NCBI GenBank assembly: GCA_963552605.1
Contig: CAUVKI010000009.1
Coordinates: 1 to 57,336 of the forward strand
Origin: CAUVKI01 sp963552605
Lineage (GTDB): Bacteria > Bacillota > Clostridia > Tissierellales > Peptoniphilaceae
Direction: 5' to 3'
DNA length: 57,336 nucleotides
The notes beneath the pieces are model-generated. The model saw only the letters and a program-made list of their open reading frames with translations. It was not told the origin of the DNA and did not search any database. Positions 25,207 through 33,310 of this stretch are shown one piece after another. Numbering within the stretch: the first letter of the stretch is position 1; each line of letters starts with the position of its first letter. The position numbers and the translations under genes were made by a program.

Positions 25207-26771
25207 TATTCTTCCTCCCCTTTGTTGAATATCTCTGTTTTGGCTTTCTTTCCAATTGAGGCGTTAAGCATTTCCCCGATTTTTACGGCAATCAGATACA
25301 GATAGGATAAAGACTCTCTCCTGTCACTTAGCGCATCTCCCATATAATCCATATAATCCATATAGTTAAGCATAGGAGCTCTTGGTGCAAAAAATATACG
25401 CTTAAGCACCATCTGCTTTTCTTCCCCTTTTATTTTTCTTAGAATTCTCCTTCCCGCATCAACCATTTTATCAATTCTCACATAAACTTCTTCTTTGGTT
25501 ATCACCCCTACTCTACCAGCGTGAATATCTTCTTTAGGAGCAAGTTCGTCATCATTGAAATAGTCTAATGCCCTTTTGAGATTTAGGACTTTTTCACTAA
25601 TCTCAAATTTTTGCAACCCCATATTAAAAATGAGCTTATAATAATTTTCCGACTCATCCTTAAGAGTTTCCCTTTCTTTATCGATCTCATTTTCGATAAC
25701 TTTCAATTCGTCTTCCTTTTTCATACTCATTTTTTCCATATCCGAGTCTGAAACTTTAATTTCATCGTTGAGCAACAAATAACCCAACATCGCATTAACG
25801 GATAACCCCAAGTCTTGCATACGCTTTGCGTACTTTTCAAGAGAGTCGCCATAAATCCTCATCTCCTCAAATCCCTCGAATGATTTCCTTTTACCGAGCA
25901 TTTCTTTCACTGCAATGAGAGATTCTTCCATTGAATTAAGACTTATGGCATACTCGTTTTCACCCACCGGAGCTTGGCATGCATTTTCCATAAAAAGGTC
26001 TATCTTTCGCCTTATCTTTGGAAATCTGTCCTTAAATCCCGGCACATCTCTATAACAACACTCAATTCTGAATGACTGCTCAATGGCGACTGTTAAGAAC
26101 TCGGGTCTTGTGGCGAATACAGCTCTTGAAGTCTTTCTGAAAGTATTCAAAACCCTTCCTTCGTTATAACTCATAGGCAGCATATTTACAACTTCTCTAA
26201 GTACAATGAATTTTTTCGTAAAATCCAAAGCGTCATCAAGAAAGAACACTAAAAACGAGTCAAGTGTACTGTTTACTACTTTACTTATTGTGTCCAAAGA
26301 AACCTTATAATTATGCGCCGCGCGTCTATCCGAGTTTGATGACGCAATCTCCTGCACATTGGAAAGATAGCAGCAATTTGCCATAAGCGCACTTGTATCA
26401 TAAAATATTTCCTCTCTTATCTCATTCAATCTTTCTACTTTTTTATATTTATCTTCATCTATCTTTAAGATTTCGAGAATTTTTTTTGTTTTCTCACGAA
26501 TGAGTTCATCTAAATCTTCAAAGCGAACTTCAACATCAAGCTTATTCAGATTATTATTGAGAGTGTATGATAAATACTTCAGAAAAAAATCGGACACTTT
26601 GGGGTGAAGCTCCTCCGTTTTTTCATTGCAATCCTTCTCCAAAGTTTCCAAATTAACATTTGTATCGTTTGCCAATGTTTCATTTCTTATTTCCTCAAAT
26701 TCAGCCTTCAAAGTCTTATCTCTAATCTCCCTTAATTTATTGCCGTCCACCTTAACAACTTTAACTTCCAT
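25206..26771 (-). CDS. unknown alpha-helical protein, paralogue A
   Basis: Unrecognised 521-residue protein, almost wholly helical by composition, rich in Glu/Lys, without signal peptide or clear membrane span. It shares blocks with the next gene upstream: LPMSYNEGRVLNTFRKTSRA here against LPLSFTKERAFYFIKRSLKI, and MLNYMDYMDYMGDAL against YLVFFNFRELMDYIDQVL near the C-terminus, plus VRIDKMVDAGRRIL against MKIDRLLGEMEDVL. AAGGAGG precedes its ATG, and it starts 10 nt after the other paralogue. A structural or scaffolding role would fit the composition but is only a guess. Confidence 0.75.
   Translation of the reverse strand: MEVKVVKVDGNKLREIRDKTLKAEFEEIRNETLANDTNVNLETLEKDCNEKTEELHPKVSDFFLKYLSYTLNNNLNKLDVEVRFEDLDELIREKTKKILEILKIDEDKYKKVERLNEIREEIFYDTSALMANCCYLSNVQEIASSNSDRRAAHNYKVSLDTISKVVNSTLDSFLVFFLDDALDFTKKFIVLREVVNMLPMSYNEGRVLNTFRKTSRAVFATRPEFLTVAIEQSFRIECCYRDVPGFKDRFPKIRRKIDLFMENACQAPVGENEYAISLNSMEESLIAVKEMLGKRKSFEGFEEMRIYGDSLEKYAKRMQDLGLSVNAMLGYLLLNDEIKVSDSDMEKMSMKKEDELKVIENEIDKERETLKDESENYYKLIFNMGLQKFEISEKVLNLKRALDYFNDDELAPKEDIHAGRVGVITKEEVYVRIDKMVDAGRRILRKIKGEEKQMVLKRIFFAPRAPMLNYMDYMDYMGDALSDRRESLSYLYLIAVKIGEMLNASIGKKAKTEIFNKGEEE
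25341..25367. repeat. 9-bp tandem repeat inside a coding region
   Basis: CATATAATC twice in perfect copy, followed by CATATAGTT. It encodes the MDYMDYMGD stretch of the 521-residue protein and keeps the reading frame. Confidence 0.8.
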
Positions 26772-26781
26772 AAGATCCTCC

Positions 26782-28137
26782 TTATTTTATTTCCAATGAA
26801 GTCAATTTAATAGCCATCAATTTCCCGTCGTATCCACCTTCTGAAAGTACTTGGTCGATATAATCCATCAATTCTCTAAAATTGAAAAATACCAAGTAGA
26901 GCGTCAACATAACCCTGCTTAGAAGTATTTTCTGCATATCGGAATCGAAATCTTTCAAAACATCCTCCATCTCACCAAGAAGCCTGTCAATTTTCATTCT
27001 TAAATCCTTTTTCGAAACGGGGATAAACTTATCTAAATTCAAAATTTCTTCCTCAACAACAATTCTATCCGCATAATACTTGATGGCTTCGTGCATTTGC
27101 GAAAGTTCGAAAGAAATATCCGAAAGATCCAAATCCTTTCTAAATATCGCCGCTTGGTTAACCTTAAAAAATGAGTCCAGCTTATTTTTATGAAGTTTCA
27201 TATCTTCCTTTATATTTCTATTAAGCCTCTCAAAAAATTCTTTTTTGCTTTCATTTTCCAAAGCTTCCAGAGCCGAAAATTCCCCTCTCACCGTCTTTAT
27301 CTCCTCAGAATCCTCTCTTTCAACAGAAAGATAAGTCAACAAAATATTTGCCAAATATCCCGTTTGACCAAACAGCGATAAATAGCTTTCTATCTTTTCC
27401 TTTAGCAAAAGAAGCCTTTTGAATTTTTCATTGCCTTCCGAATTTTTTGAAATTTCCTCTATTTCCAAGTAGATTGATGAAAATTTCTCTCCATATCCCT
27501 TAACCCTTTTGTAATCGAGAACATTTTTCAAGGCTCTGAAAACCAAAGCCACCTGATATTCGCTTGCATTTCTCAAGGTTATTTTTAGGGAACGCTTTAT
27601 GAAATAAAACGCTCTCTCTTTGGTAAAACTCAGGGGAAGTCTTTCTACAAGAGCTTTCATAAGCTTAAAGTTTTTTTCGGCATCATCTCTCACGCTCAAA
27701 AAAGCAATTTCAAGCTTTGCCTTGGCACTTTTAATTTCTTTCTCCAAGCTCTTGGTTGAAAAAGGGTAGGAATCGACTATCCTCTCCAATTCACGCCGCT
27801 TTTCCAAATCAAAAGTACTACCGGCAAGTCTTGAATAGCTCATCATAACACGCAAATTTTCAAGAGCCAATCTCCTGACACTTAGAGTTTCTTCTCTTCT
27901 CTCTTTCAAGATTCCGCCGCTTAAAACAATATCTTCAATTCTTTTTATGCAATCCGTAATATCTGAAAAAGCTTCTTTATCTTCTATTTTTTTTAGTTGT
28001 TCTCTGATGTTGTCCGAAAAAAACAGCACACTCTTGAAAGAGTATGTCTTTGTTATATCCAACAGCTCACGATTTATTTGCGCAAGCTCTTTCTTTAACT
28101 CATCATCTGTCAAGTTTTTGAAATAATCCCTCTCCAT
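26782..28137 (-). CDS. unknown alpha-helical protein, paralogue B
   Basis: Unrecognised protein of about 451 residues, helical and charged, with no membrane span. It resembles its downstream neighbour in at least three blocks (see that entry), so the pair came from a duplication. The ATG at 28137 is preferred over one at 28164: AAGGAGG lies 8 nt upstream of it, and the extended -10 at 28165-28173 would place the earlier ATG before the start of transcription. It is the first gene of the four-gene cluster. No catalytic or metal-binding motif stands out. Confidence 0.75.
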   Translation of the reverse strand: MERDYFKNLTDDELKKELAQINRELLDITKTYSFKSVLFFSDNIREQLKKIEDKEAFSDITDCIKRIEDIVLSGGILKERREETLSVRRLALENLRVMMSYSRLAGSTFDLEKRRELERIVDSYPFSTKSLEKEIKSAKAKLEIAFLSVRDDAEKNFKLMKALVERLPLSFTKERAFYFIKRSLKITLRNASEYQVALVFRALKNVLDYKRVKGYGEKFSSIYLEIEEISKNSEGNEKFKRLLLLKEKIESYLSLFGQTGYLANILLTYLSVEREDSEEIKTVRGEFSALEALENESKKEFFERLNRNIKEDMKLHKNKLDSFFKVNQAAIFRKDLDLSDISFELSQMHEAIKYYADRIVVEEEILNLDKFIPVSKKDLRMKIDRLLGEMEDVLKDFDSDMQKILLSRVMLTLYLVFFNFRELMDYIDQVLSEGGYDGKLMAIKLTSLEIK

Positions 28138-28164
28138 CAGAGCAACCTCCTTACTGTTTTCCAT

Positions 28165-28173
28165 TTTATACCA
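28165..28173 (-). promoter_or_regulatory. extended -10 promoter of the unknown four-gene cluster
   Basis: TGGTATAAA on the minus strand, in the 46-nt gap after the YabE-like gene. It would start transcription about 20 nt upstream of the 28137 ATG. The -35 region is weak. Confidence 0.5.
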
Positions 28174-28210
28174 TTTGCTTATAAAAGAAAAGCTCTGATG
28201 AGTCTAACTC

Positions 28211-29326
28211 TTAATTAGGCAATATATGCACTCTCACATCTTTGCTTCCGACTCCCGCAGGTTCACTTGAGCCTGTACATAGATCAATCCTGTTTCCCTT
28301 TATTGCACTACCCGTATCCTCAGCCCGTGCATATCCGTAATCCGGAGAACCGTCCAAACTTTCCACATAAAGTTTTGTACCCAAAGGAATTACATTCGGA
28401 TCAACCGCAACAACTCCTCTTTTTAATTCCGTGCCGGTTGCGGAAGTCGTCCAGCCTCCATTCTCCTCGGGAGAAGTGCTGTAATATGTCGCTTTCATAA
28501 CAATGGTACTTCCGGGAGAAGCGGATTTTTTATCGAACTTTGCAGTGTTGTCGGGCTTATTAAAACCTTCTTCATCTTTGTCATCATCTCTTTCTTCGGA
28601 CTTTCCGGACTCCAATCTCTTTTTCCTATCCAAGTGAATCCAAGAGGAACGACTTGACGCCACCAAAACTTCCCTCGTTCCGACCTCAACTATTCTGTTT
28701 ATCGGAGCTTTTGTCATAACTTCTGAAATCAATTTCTTATCCACAATCTCTCCGTTGACCGTCCGAATTTGGAAACTCTCGGCTTTTTCTCCCGTTTCCC
28801 CTGCGGTTATAACTTCCCGTTCTCCTTTTCTTGCATTTGAATTTTCACGGGTAAGGGTTTCAAATGCCACTTCACTCTTTACCGTTTCCTCATAGAATGC
28901 AACTTTATAAAGTGAAATCACTGAATTATTTGAAACCTCCGAAAAAAAATCAGGCTCCGCATAATCATCTTCATCAATGAGAAATCCTGCCTCCTGCAAA
29001 ATATCCAAAACATTTGAGGAAAAGGAACGGATTGTTTTCATTGCTTCTCCGATTCTTACCACATAGGTATTCGGATGTCTTACTTCAATGACCATTCCTC
29101 TCCTAATCTGCGCCGTTCCCTTTTCACTGACCATAGTCTTTGAGTCCACATAAACATTCATAACGCTTAGCAAATCATTAACCGTCCGTTTCTCCGAAAA
29201 CACGGTTTGTGACTCTCCGTCCACTATAAGTTCAACCTTAATCTTTCGATGAGTGAAAACAAAAATACCCAGTGCCAAAAACAGGAGAACCGATATACCT
29301 AATGCTATTTTTTTTAACTTACTCAT
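28211..29326 (-). CDS. YabE-type DUF348-G5-3D domain protein
   Basis: Membrane-anchored cell-wall protein of 371 residues. The signal anchor is KKIALGISVLLFLALGIFVF. Two DUF348 repeats follow (VDGESQTVFSEKRTVNDLLS and a second near residue 95), then a G5 domain around residues 145-215 and a linker rich in Lys/Asp/Glu. The C-terminal 3D domain has the conserved acidic residues in VAVDPNVIPLGTKLYVE, ARAEDTG and GNRIDLC. This is the layout of YabE/YuiC and resuscitation-promoting-factor-like lytic transglycosylases, which cleave peptidoglycan glycan strands. The inner ATG (MSKLKK), with GGAGGGA upstream, is preferred. Confidence 0.88.
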   Translation of the reverse strand: MSKLKKIALGISVLLFLALGIFVFTHRKIKVELIVDGESQTVFSEKRTVNDLLSVMNVYVDSKTMVSEKGTAQIRRGMVIEVRHPNTYVVRIGEAMKTIRSFSSNVLDILQEAGFLIDEDDYAEPDFFSEVSNNSVISLYKVAFYEETVKSEVAFETLTRENSNARKGEREVITAGETGEKAESFQIRTVNGEIVDKKLISEVMTKAPINRIVEVGTREVLVASSRSSWIHLDRKKRLESGKSEERDDDKDEEGFNKPDNTAKFDKKSASPGSTIVMKATYYSTSPEENGGWTTSATGTELKRGVVAVDPNVIPLGTKLYVESLDGSPDYGYARAEDTGSAIKGNRIDLCTGSSEPAGVGSKDVRVHILPN

Positions 29327-29368
29327 ATTCCCTCCTTGAGGATTTTGAGATAACAAAATCCCTATTTT

Positions 29369-29398
29369 ATTCTAAACTAAGCTGCAATTCTTTGTCAA
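29369..29398 (-). promoter_or_regulatory. sigma-A-type promoter of the YabE-like gene
   Basis: TTGACA (29393-29398), an 18-nt spacer and TAGAAT (29369-29374) on the minus strand, about 45 nt upstream of the start codon. Confidence 0.7.
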
Positions 29399-29479
29399 GT
29401 TTTTCAGCTTTCAGGCACACGACAAACGCATGAAAAAAATATACCAACCAAATTTCTACTAAATGAATTTGAAAAGTGA

Positions 29480-29485
29480 TATAAT
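29480..29485 (+). promoter_or_regulatory. -10 element upstream of the folded RNA and RNase H gene
   Basis: Perfect TATAAT. The sequence 17 nt upstream (TACTAA) is a poor -35. It would start transcription near 29492. Confidence 0.4.
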
Positions 29486-29491
29486 TTTTTT

Positions 29492-29660
29492 TGAGAGCGG
29501 GGAATTTTTGATTGAGTGTGGAGCGAAGAATATTATTGCCGCTTAAACATATCAGGAGAAAAACTTTCTGTAAGCTTCTCTTTTTAGAAGTTCAGGATAT
29601 CGGAGGGCGGGGCAAGGCTTCGTTCAAAACCGCAATAGAAGTTGCAATTTAATCAGTCCT
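29492..29660 (+). ncRNA. candidate rod-like structured RNA or leader
   Basis: The roughly 200 nt before the RNase H gene has no open frame but contains nested pairing. TGATT/AATCA may close the rod. GAGCGAAG (29521-29528) pairs with CTTCGTTC (29618-29625), TTGCCGC (29536-29542) with GCGGGGCAA (29607-29615, two-base bulge), and ATATC (29549-29553) with GATAT (29596-29600). The hairpin CTTCT/AGAAG (29575-29590) caps the rod. A separate GCAA/TTGC hairpin follows at 29632-29645. The shape recalls 6S RNA, but the sequence does not match any family I know. It could equally be a 5' leader of the downstream gene. Confidence 0.35.
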
Positions 29661-29688
29661 TCGCTTATCTTAAGTAAGGAGGTGAAAC

Positions 29689-31125
29689 TTGAGTAAAAAA
29701 AATAAAAATCAGTATTATGTGGTTTACGGTGAGGCTATAAAACCGACTTTGTATGAGGATAGAAAAGCTGCACTTTCGGAGTCGGTAGGAAAAAAGAGGA
29801 CTCGAATAAGAGCCTTTGAGGAAATTGATGACGCGAAGGATTTTCTTTTTTCACTTGAGAGAGAAGAGAATAATAATCCGTGCAAGTTCCGACAAAAAAC
29901 CGTTTATTATGCGGTGGCAAAGGGCAGAGTGCCAGGGATTTATACAAGTCCCGAAGAAGCTCAGGCACAGGTCAAATCCTATTCCGGATTTAAGATGAAG
30001 AGTTTTACCGATAAAACTTTGGCAGAAACTTATATCAGAAAAAATGCAAAAGGTTTTGGAGAAGAAGAGCAAAGCGGCAAAGATTTGCACGGAATTATTT
30101 CGGCTCCATGCTCTTCTGAAGGTGCTTTCAAGGACTATGAGAGATATGACGAGGTAATAAAGGAATGTGTCGCCGATAAAAAAAGTTCCGAAGTTTCCGT
30201 TGCCGAAGTTTTAATTGCTCCTGAGAATAAATCCAAATCAAATCCCAAAGCTCCCAAAGAAACCAAAAAAAAGGCTGTTCAAAGGGAAACCGACAGTCAA
30301 ATCGACAATACCTTAAACCAGCTTAAGCAAGGAGAAGCTCTTGCATTCATAGACGGAAGCTATAAGGTAATCTCGGGGGTTTCGTATTGCGGATATGGCG
30401 TGATTATAAAAACGAATAAAGCTTCCTATAAGCTCTCCGATGCCATACTTATGTCCTTTGAAGAAGATGATTTTGACAACTCCACCTTTGCGGAAATAAT
30501 ATCCGCAATGAAAGCTATGGAATGGGCGGAGAAGAATTCTTTCTCACGCTTAATCGTGTATCACGACTGCAAAGCCATTCAAGACTTTATTCTAAGCAAA
30601 AGTTCCAACAAACTTGCCTCGGAATATAAAGCTTTCATTCAAGGATTGAAAGTAAAGGTGCAGTTTGTAAAAATCAAGGGACACATAGGTGTTAAGTATC
30701 ATACGGAAGCTGATAGACTTGCAAGTGCCGCAATTTCAAAAGTCAATGCAAAAAAATCCACTTGCTATGAACTTACCGCCGAGAATTTAAAACTCACAGA
30801 TGTGTTCTTTAGAGGATTTTTTGATCGCAAGAGATTGATTGTGGCTGACAGTCTTGGAAATCTCTATAAAATTCCCATTGCGGAGATTAAATATTTTGAG
30901 CCGATAGGAGCAATTCAAAGAGATGAAGATATGATGCAATTTGATGTGCTGACGGAGGACATTTTCCTAAAAAAAGCCATATTTATAGGATGCTCTCAAA
31001 CTCGGCTTCATTTTATGGACGTCTATGGGAATATGGTAAAAATTCAAAAAGATCTTCTAAAAGGTATAAGGCTTACGGAAACTCCTATGCTCAAAAGACG
31101 GGAAGCCTTGGTTGACTCTGAATAA
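29689..31125 (+). CDS. ribonuclease H with two RNaseH1_N modules and an extra C-terminal domain
   Basis: Protein of 478 residues. Two N-terminal hybrid-binding (RNaseH1_N/viroplasmin-like) modules are seen: YYVVYGEAIKPTLYEDRKAA, and YYAVAKGRVPGIYTSPEEAQ followed by VKSYSGFKMKSF. After a Lys-rich linker the RNase H1 domain spans about residues 218-355. Its acidic residues are in ALAFIDGSYK, STFAEIISAM, VYHDCKAI and YHTEADRLA. The enzyme cuts RNA in RNA-DNA hybrids. The last 115 residues (from about LTDVFFRGFF) form a domain I do not recognise. The start is TTG, fixed by AAGGAGGTG 5 nt upstream. The gene is monocistronic, with its own terminator. Confidence 0.88.
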   Translation: MSKKNKNQYYVVYGEAIKPTLYEDRKAALSESVGKKRTRIRAFEEIDDAKDFLFSLEREENNNPCKFRQKTVYYAVAKGRVPGIYTSPEEAQAQVKSYSGFKMKSFTDKTLAETYIRKNAKGFGEEEQSGKDLHGIISAPCSSEGAFKDYERYDEVIKECVADKKSSEVSVAEVLIAPENKSKSNPKAPKETKKKAVQRETDSQIDNTLNQLKQGEALAFIDGSYKVISGVSYCGYGVIIKTNKASYKLSDAILMSFEEDDFDNSTFAEIISAMKAMEWAEKNSFSRLIVYHDCKAIQDFILSKSSNKLASEYKAFIQGLKVKVQFVKIKGHIGVKYHTEADRLASAAISKVNAKKSTCYELTAENLKLTDVFFRGFFDRKRLIVADSLGNLYKIPIAEIKYFEPIGAIQRDEDMMQFDVLTEDIFLKKAIFIGCSQTRLHFMDVYGNMVKIQKDLLKGIRLTETPMLKRREALVDSE

Positions 31126-31132
31126 AAAATGG

Positions 31133-31161
31133 GGAACGAAATTTTTCGTTTCCTTTTTTTT
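31133..31161 (+). terminator. intrinsic terminator after the RNase H gene
   Basis: GGAACGAA / TTCGTTTCC stem with a one-base bulge, followed by eight T, a few nt past the stop codon. Confidence 0.75.
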
Positions 31162-31206
31162 GCCGTCTTTTTGCCGTCACAAGAAATTTGAGATTTAAAA
31201 ATAAAG

Positions 31207-31235
31207 TTGACTTTGTGATTATCTTGTAGTAACAT
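31207..31235 (+). promoter_or_regulatory. promoter of the heme uptake/degradation operon
   Basis: TTGACT (31207-31212), 17 nt, TAACAT (31230-31235). It is the best-spaced pair upstream of the operon. Confidence 0.5.
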
Positions 31236-31243
31236 ACGCACGT

Positions 31244-31283
31244 GTAACGATTAGCAAATACCCGGGGTAAATATTTGCGTTAC
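31244..31283 (+). promoter_or_regulatory. inverted repeat between promoter and first heme-operon gene
   Basis: GTAAC and GCAAATA on the left are mirrored by TATTTGC and GTTAC on the right, around a centre containing CCCGGG. The element begins just past the predicted start of transcription. It could be the operator of an iron- or heme-sensing repressor, or an RNA hairpin. It does not look like a classical Fur box. Confidence 0.45.
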
Positions 31284-31311
31284 AGTACATTTTGAATTGA
31301 GGGAGGTTATT

Positions 31312-32304
31312 ATGAAAAAACTTTTATCACTTTTGTTGGTGATCATTATGGCGGCAACAATGTTTACCGCATGCGGAAACGATGCCGAAAAATCTGCTGA
31401 AAATCAGGGAGAAAAAATGGAAGAGAAATCCGAAGAGAAATCTGAGGAAAAAATGGAAGAGAAATCGGAAGAAAAATCCGAGGAGAAGAGCGAAGAAGTG
31501 CCTGCGGACTCAGTGGCTATGGCACCCAAGCGAGTTGTTGCCGGCACGGTTGCAGTTGCGGAGATGCTTGACAAGCTTGGATTTGACGCAGTGGTCGGAG
31601 TGCCTAAGAGTATGTATGCAATGCCCGACAGATATAAGGATTTGCCCGATATCGGACAGCCTATGCAGCCCGATATTGAGAAAGTCACATCACTTACTCC
31701 CGACTTGTTCATATCTGTAAGTTCTCTTAAAGAAGCGAACGAGAAGAAGTTGGAGGAGCAGGGAATCAGCAGTATGTTTGTTTCACTTGACTCTTATGAG
31801 AGCGTATTGGATTCGATTGTTCAGCTTGGAAAGGCATTGGGAAAAGAGGCTGAGGCTGAAGCTTTTGTTTCGGAAACCAGAATCAAAGCCGATGAAATAA
31901 TAAAGAAAACGGAGAGCAAAGAAAGCCCCAAGGTGCTGTTCTTATTCGGTTCACCTAAGTCCATTATGGTAGGAACGAAAGAATCCTTTACGGGAAGCTT
32001 GATGCAGGCGTTGAATGTTCATAATATTGCGGACGATTTGGGATTACAGGGAGGTTTTGTACCGCTCAATCTTGAAAATGTCGTTGCGGCAAATCCCGGA
32101 ATTATTCTCAGATTGACACACGCAAACCCTGAAGACTCCAAGAAAATGATGGACGAAGAGTTTGCGAAAAATGCAATCTGGAAGGATATGGACGCCGTAA
32201 AGAACGGAAAAGTCTATGACTTGGATATCAATATTTTCAGCGTTTCCGGAAATGTGAAGTTGGTGGAAGCATTGGAAACCCTCAGCAATATCGTTTTTAA
32301 TTAG
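31312..32304 (+). CDS. heme/iron-type ABC transporter substrate-binding lipoprotein
   Basis: Lipoprotein of 330 residues. MKKLLSLLLVIIMAATMFTA is the signal peptide, followed by the lipobox Cys (TACGN). A charged linker of repeated Lys-Ser-Glu-Glu units runs from about residue 36 to 62. The rest is a TroA/FecB-type bilobed binding domain (KRVVAGTVAVAEMLDKLGFD, then VTSLTPDLFISVSSLKEANE, and a C-terminal VKNGKVYDLDINIFS). It delivers substrate to the permease encoded next. Heme is inferred as ligand because the last two genes of the operon look like heme-handling enzymes; a siderophore is the alternative. I avoid a firm symbol; hmuT would be the analogue. Confidence 0.85.
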   Translation: MKKLLSLLLVIIMAATMFTACGNDAEKSAENQGEKMEEKSEEKSEEKMEEKSEEKSEEKSEEVPADSVAMAPKRVVAGTVAVAEMLDKLGFDAVVGVPKSMYAMPDRYKDLPDIGQPMQPDIEKVTSLTPDLFISVSSLKEANEKKLEEQGISSMFVSLDSYESVLDSIVQLGKALGKEAEAEAFVSETRIKADEIIKKTESKESPKVLFLFGSPKSIMVGTKESFTGSLMQALNVHNIADDLGLQGGFVPLNLENVVAANPGIILRLTHANPEDSKKMMDEEFAKNAIWKDMDAVKNGKVYDLDINIFSVSGNVKLVEALETLSNIVFN

Positions 32305-32305
32305 T

Positions 32306-33310
32306 ATGCGGGCGAAAAGAGAAAGATCCGGAAAGACTGTCGTTCTCTTCTTTGGGGGAGCGGCAGTCATCCTCTTTTTCGCAGCGATAGCTGCGGTATC
32401 GATAGGAAGTGTGCCTATAGGTGCGGATAAAGTGTTACGAGGGCTTTGGAATTCGTCCTTGCTGACAGAGGTGGAGAGACAGATTATTTGGAATATCCGT
32501 GTACCGAGAGTGTTTATGGCAATTCTTGTAGGAAGCGCACTTTCAATGGCGGGTTGTATGCTTCAAGCGGTAATGCAAAACCCTCTGGCGGATCCGGGAA
32601 TTATCGGAGTGTCATCGGGAGCGAGCCTCGGAGCTATTGTCATTTTGATATTGTTTCCCAAATGGGGCGGAGCGGTTCCTATTTTCTCATTTTTCGGAGC
32701 GTCAATTGCGACCGCTATGGTGTATATCCTAGCATGGAAAGGCGGAATAAAGCCTGTAAGACTTGTTCTTTCGGGCGTTGCCATAAATGCCCTTTTGGGA
32801 GGAGCTACCGCTCTGATTTCAATTCTTAACAACGATAAAATACAAAGCGTGCTGCTGTTTTTAAACGGAAGTCTGGCAGGGAGAACATGGAGAGATCTCC
32901 GAATTATTTTGCCTTATGTAATCTTGGGTTGGTTTCTCTCCGCATTTACTATCCGAAGCGCAAACCTTATGATGCTCGGAGATGAAAAGGCGACCAATTT
33001 GGGGTTGAATGTGTCAAGAAGCCGGGTGCTTCTCTCGGCACTCGGAGCTTTTTTAGCGGCGGTGTCAACCTGTTTGGTCGGCGTTATAGGTTTTATAGGA
33101 TTGGTCATTCCTCATATCGGGCGACTGATGATAGGTTCGGATCATAAGAGATTGGTTCCTTTCAGCATATTGCTCGGGGCGGCTTTTTTATTGGTTACAG
33201 ACACCTTTGCCAGAAGTATTGCGGCACCGCTTGAGCTGCCGGTAGGAACGATTATGTCCGTTATAGGAGTTCCGTTTTTTCTCTATCTGCTAAGAAGAGG
33301 AGGGCAATGA
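32306..33310 (+). CDS. FecCD-family ABC transporter permease (heme/iron type)
   Basis: Permease of 334 residues with about nine or ten membrane spans. FecCD hallmarks are WNIRVPRVFMAILVGSALSM, AVMQNPLADPGIIGVSSGAS and the C-terminal FIGLVIPHIGRLMIGSDHKR coupling region followed by LELPVGTIMSVIGVPFF. It starts 1 nt after the binding-protein gene and overlaps the ATPase gene by 4 nt. It forms the membrane channel for the substrate carried by the lipoprotein. The family also moves siderophores and vitamin B12, so the substrate is inferred from context (heme). Confidence 0.92.
   Translation: MRAKRERSGKTVVLFFGGAAVILFFAAIAAVSIGSVPIGADKVLRGLWNSSLLTEVERQIIWNIRVPRVFMAILVGSALSMAGCMLQAVMQNPLADPGIIGVSSGASLGAIVILILFPKWGGAVPIFSFFGASIATAMVYILAWKGGIKPVRLVLSGVAINALLGGATALISILNNDKIQSVLLFLNGSLAGRTWRDLRIILPYVILGWFLSAFTIRSANLMMLGDEKATNLGLNVSRSRVLLSALGAFLAAVSTCLVGVIGFIGLVIPHIGRLMIGSDHKRLVPFSILLGAAFLLVTDTFARSIAAPLELPVGTIMSVIGVPFFLYLLRRGGQ

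Noticed and set aside
25341..25367. CRISPR-like short repeats
   Set aside because: Only two and a half 9-bp units with no spacers, inside a coding region. No CRISPR array or cas gene is seen anywhere in the window.
31220..31232. 13-nt TATCTTGTAGTAA shared with the sppA promoter (39160-39172)
   Set aside because: Tens of exact 13-mers are expected by chance in a window this size, and the motif sits differently relative to the best -10 in the two places.
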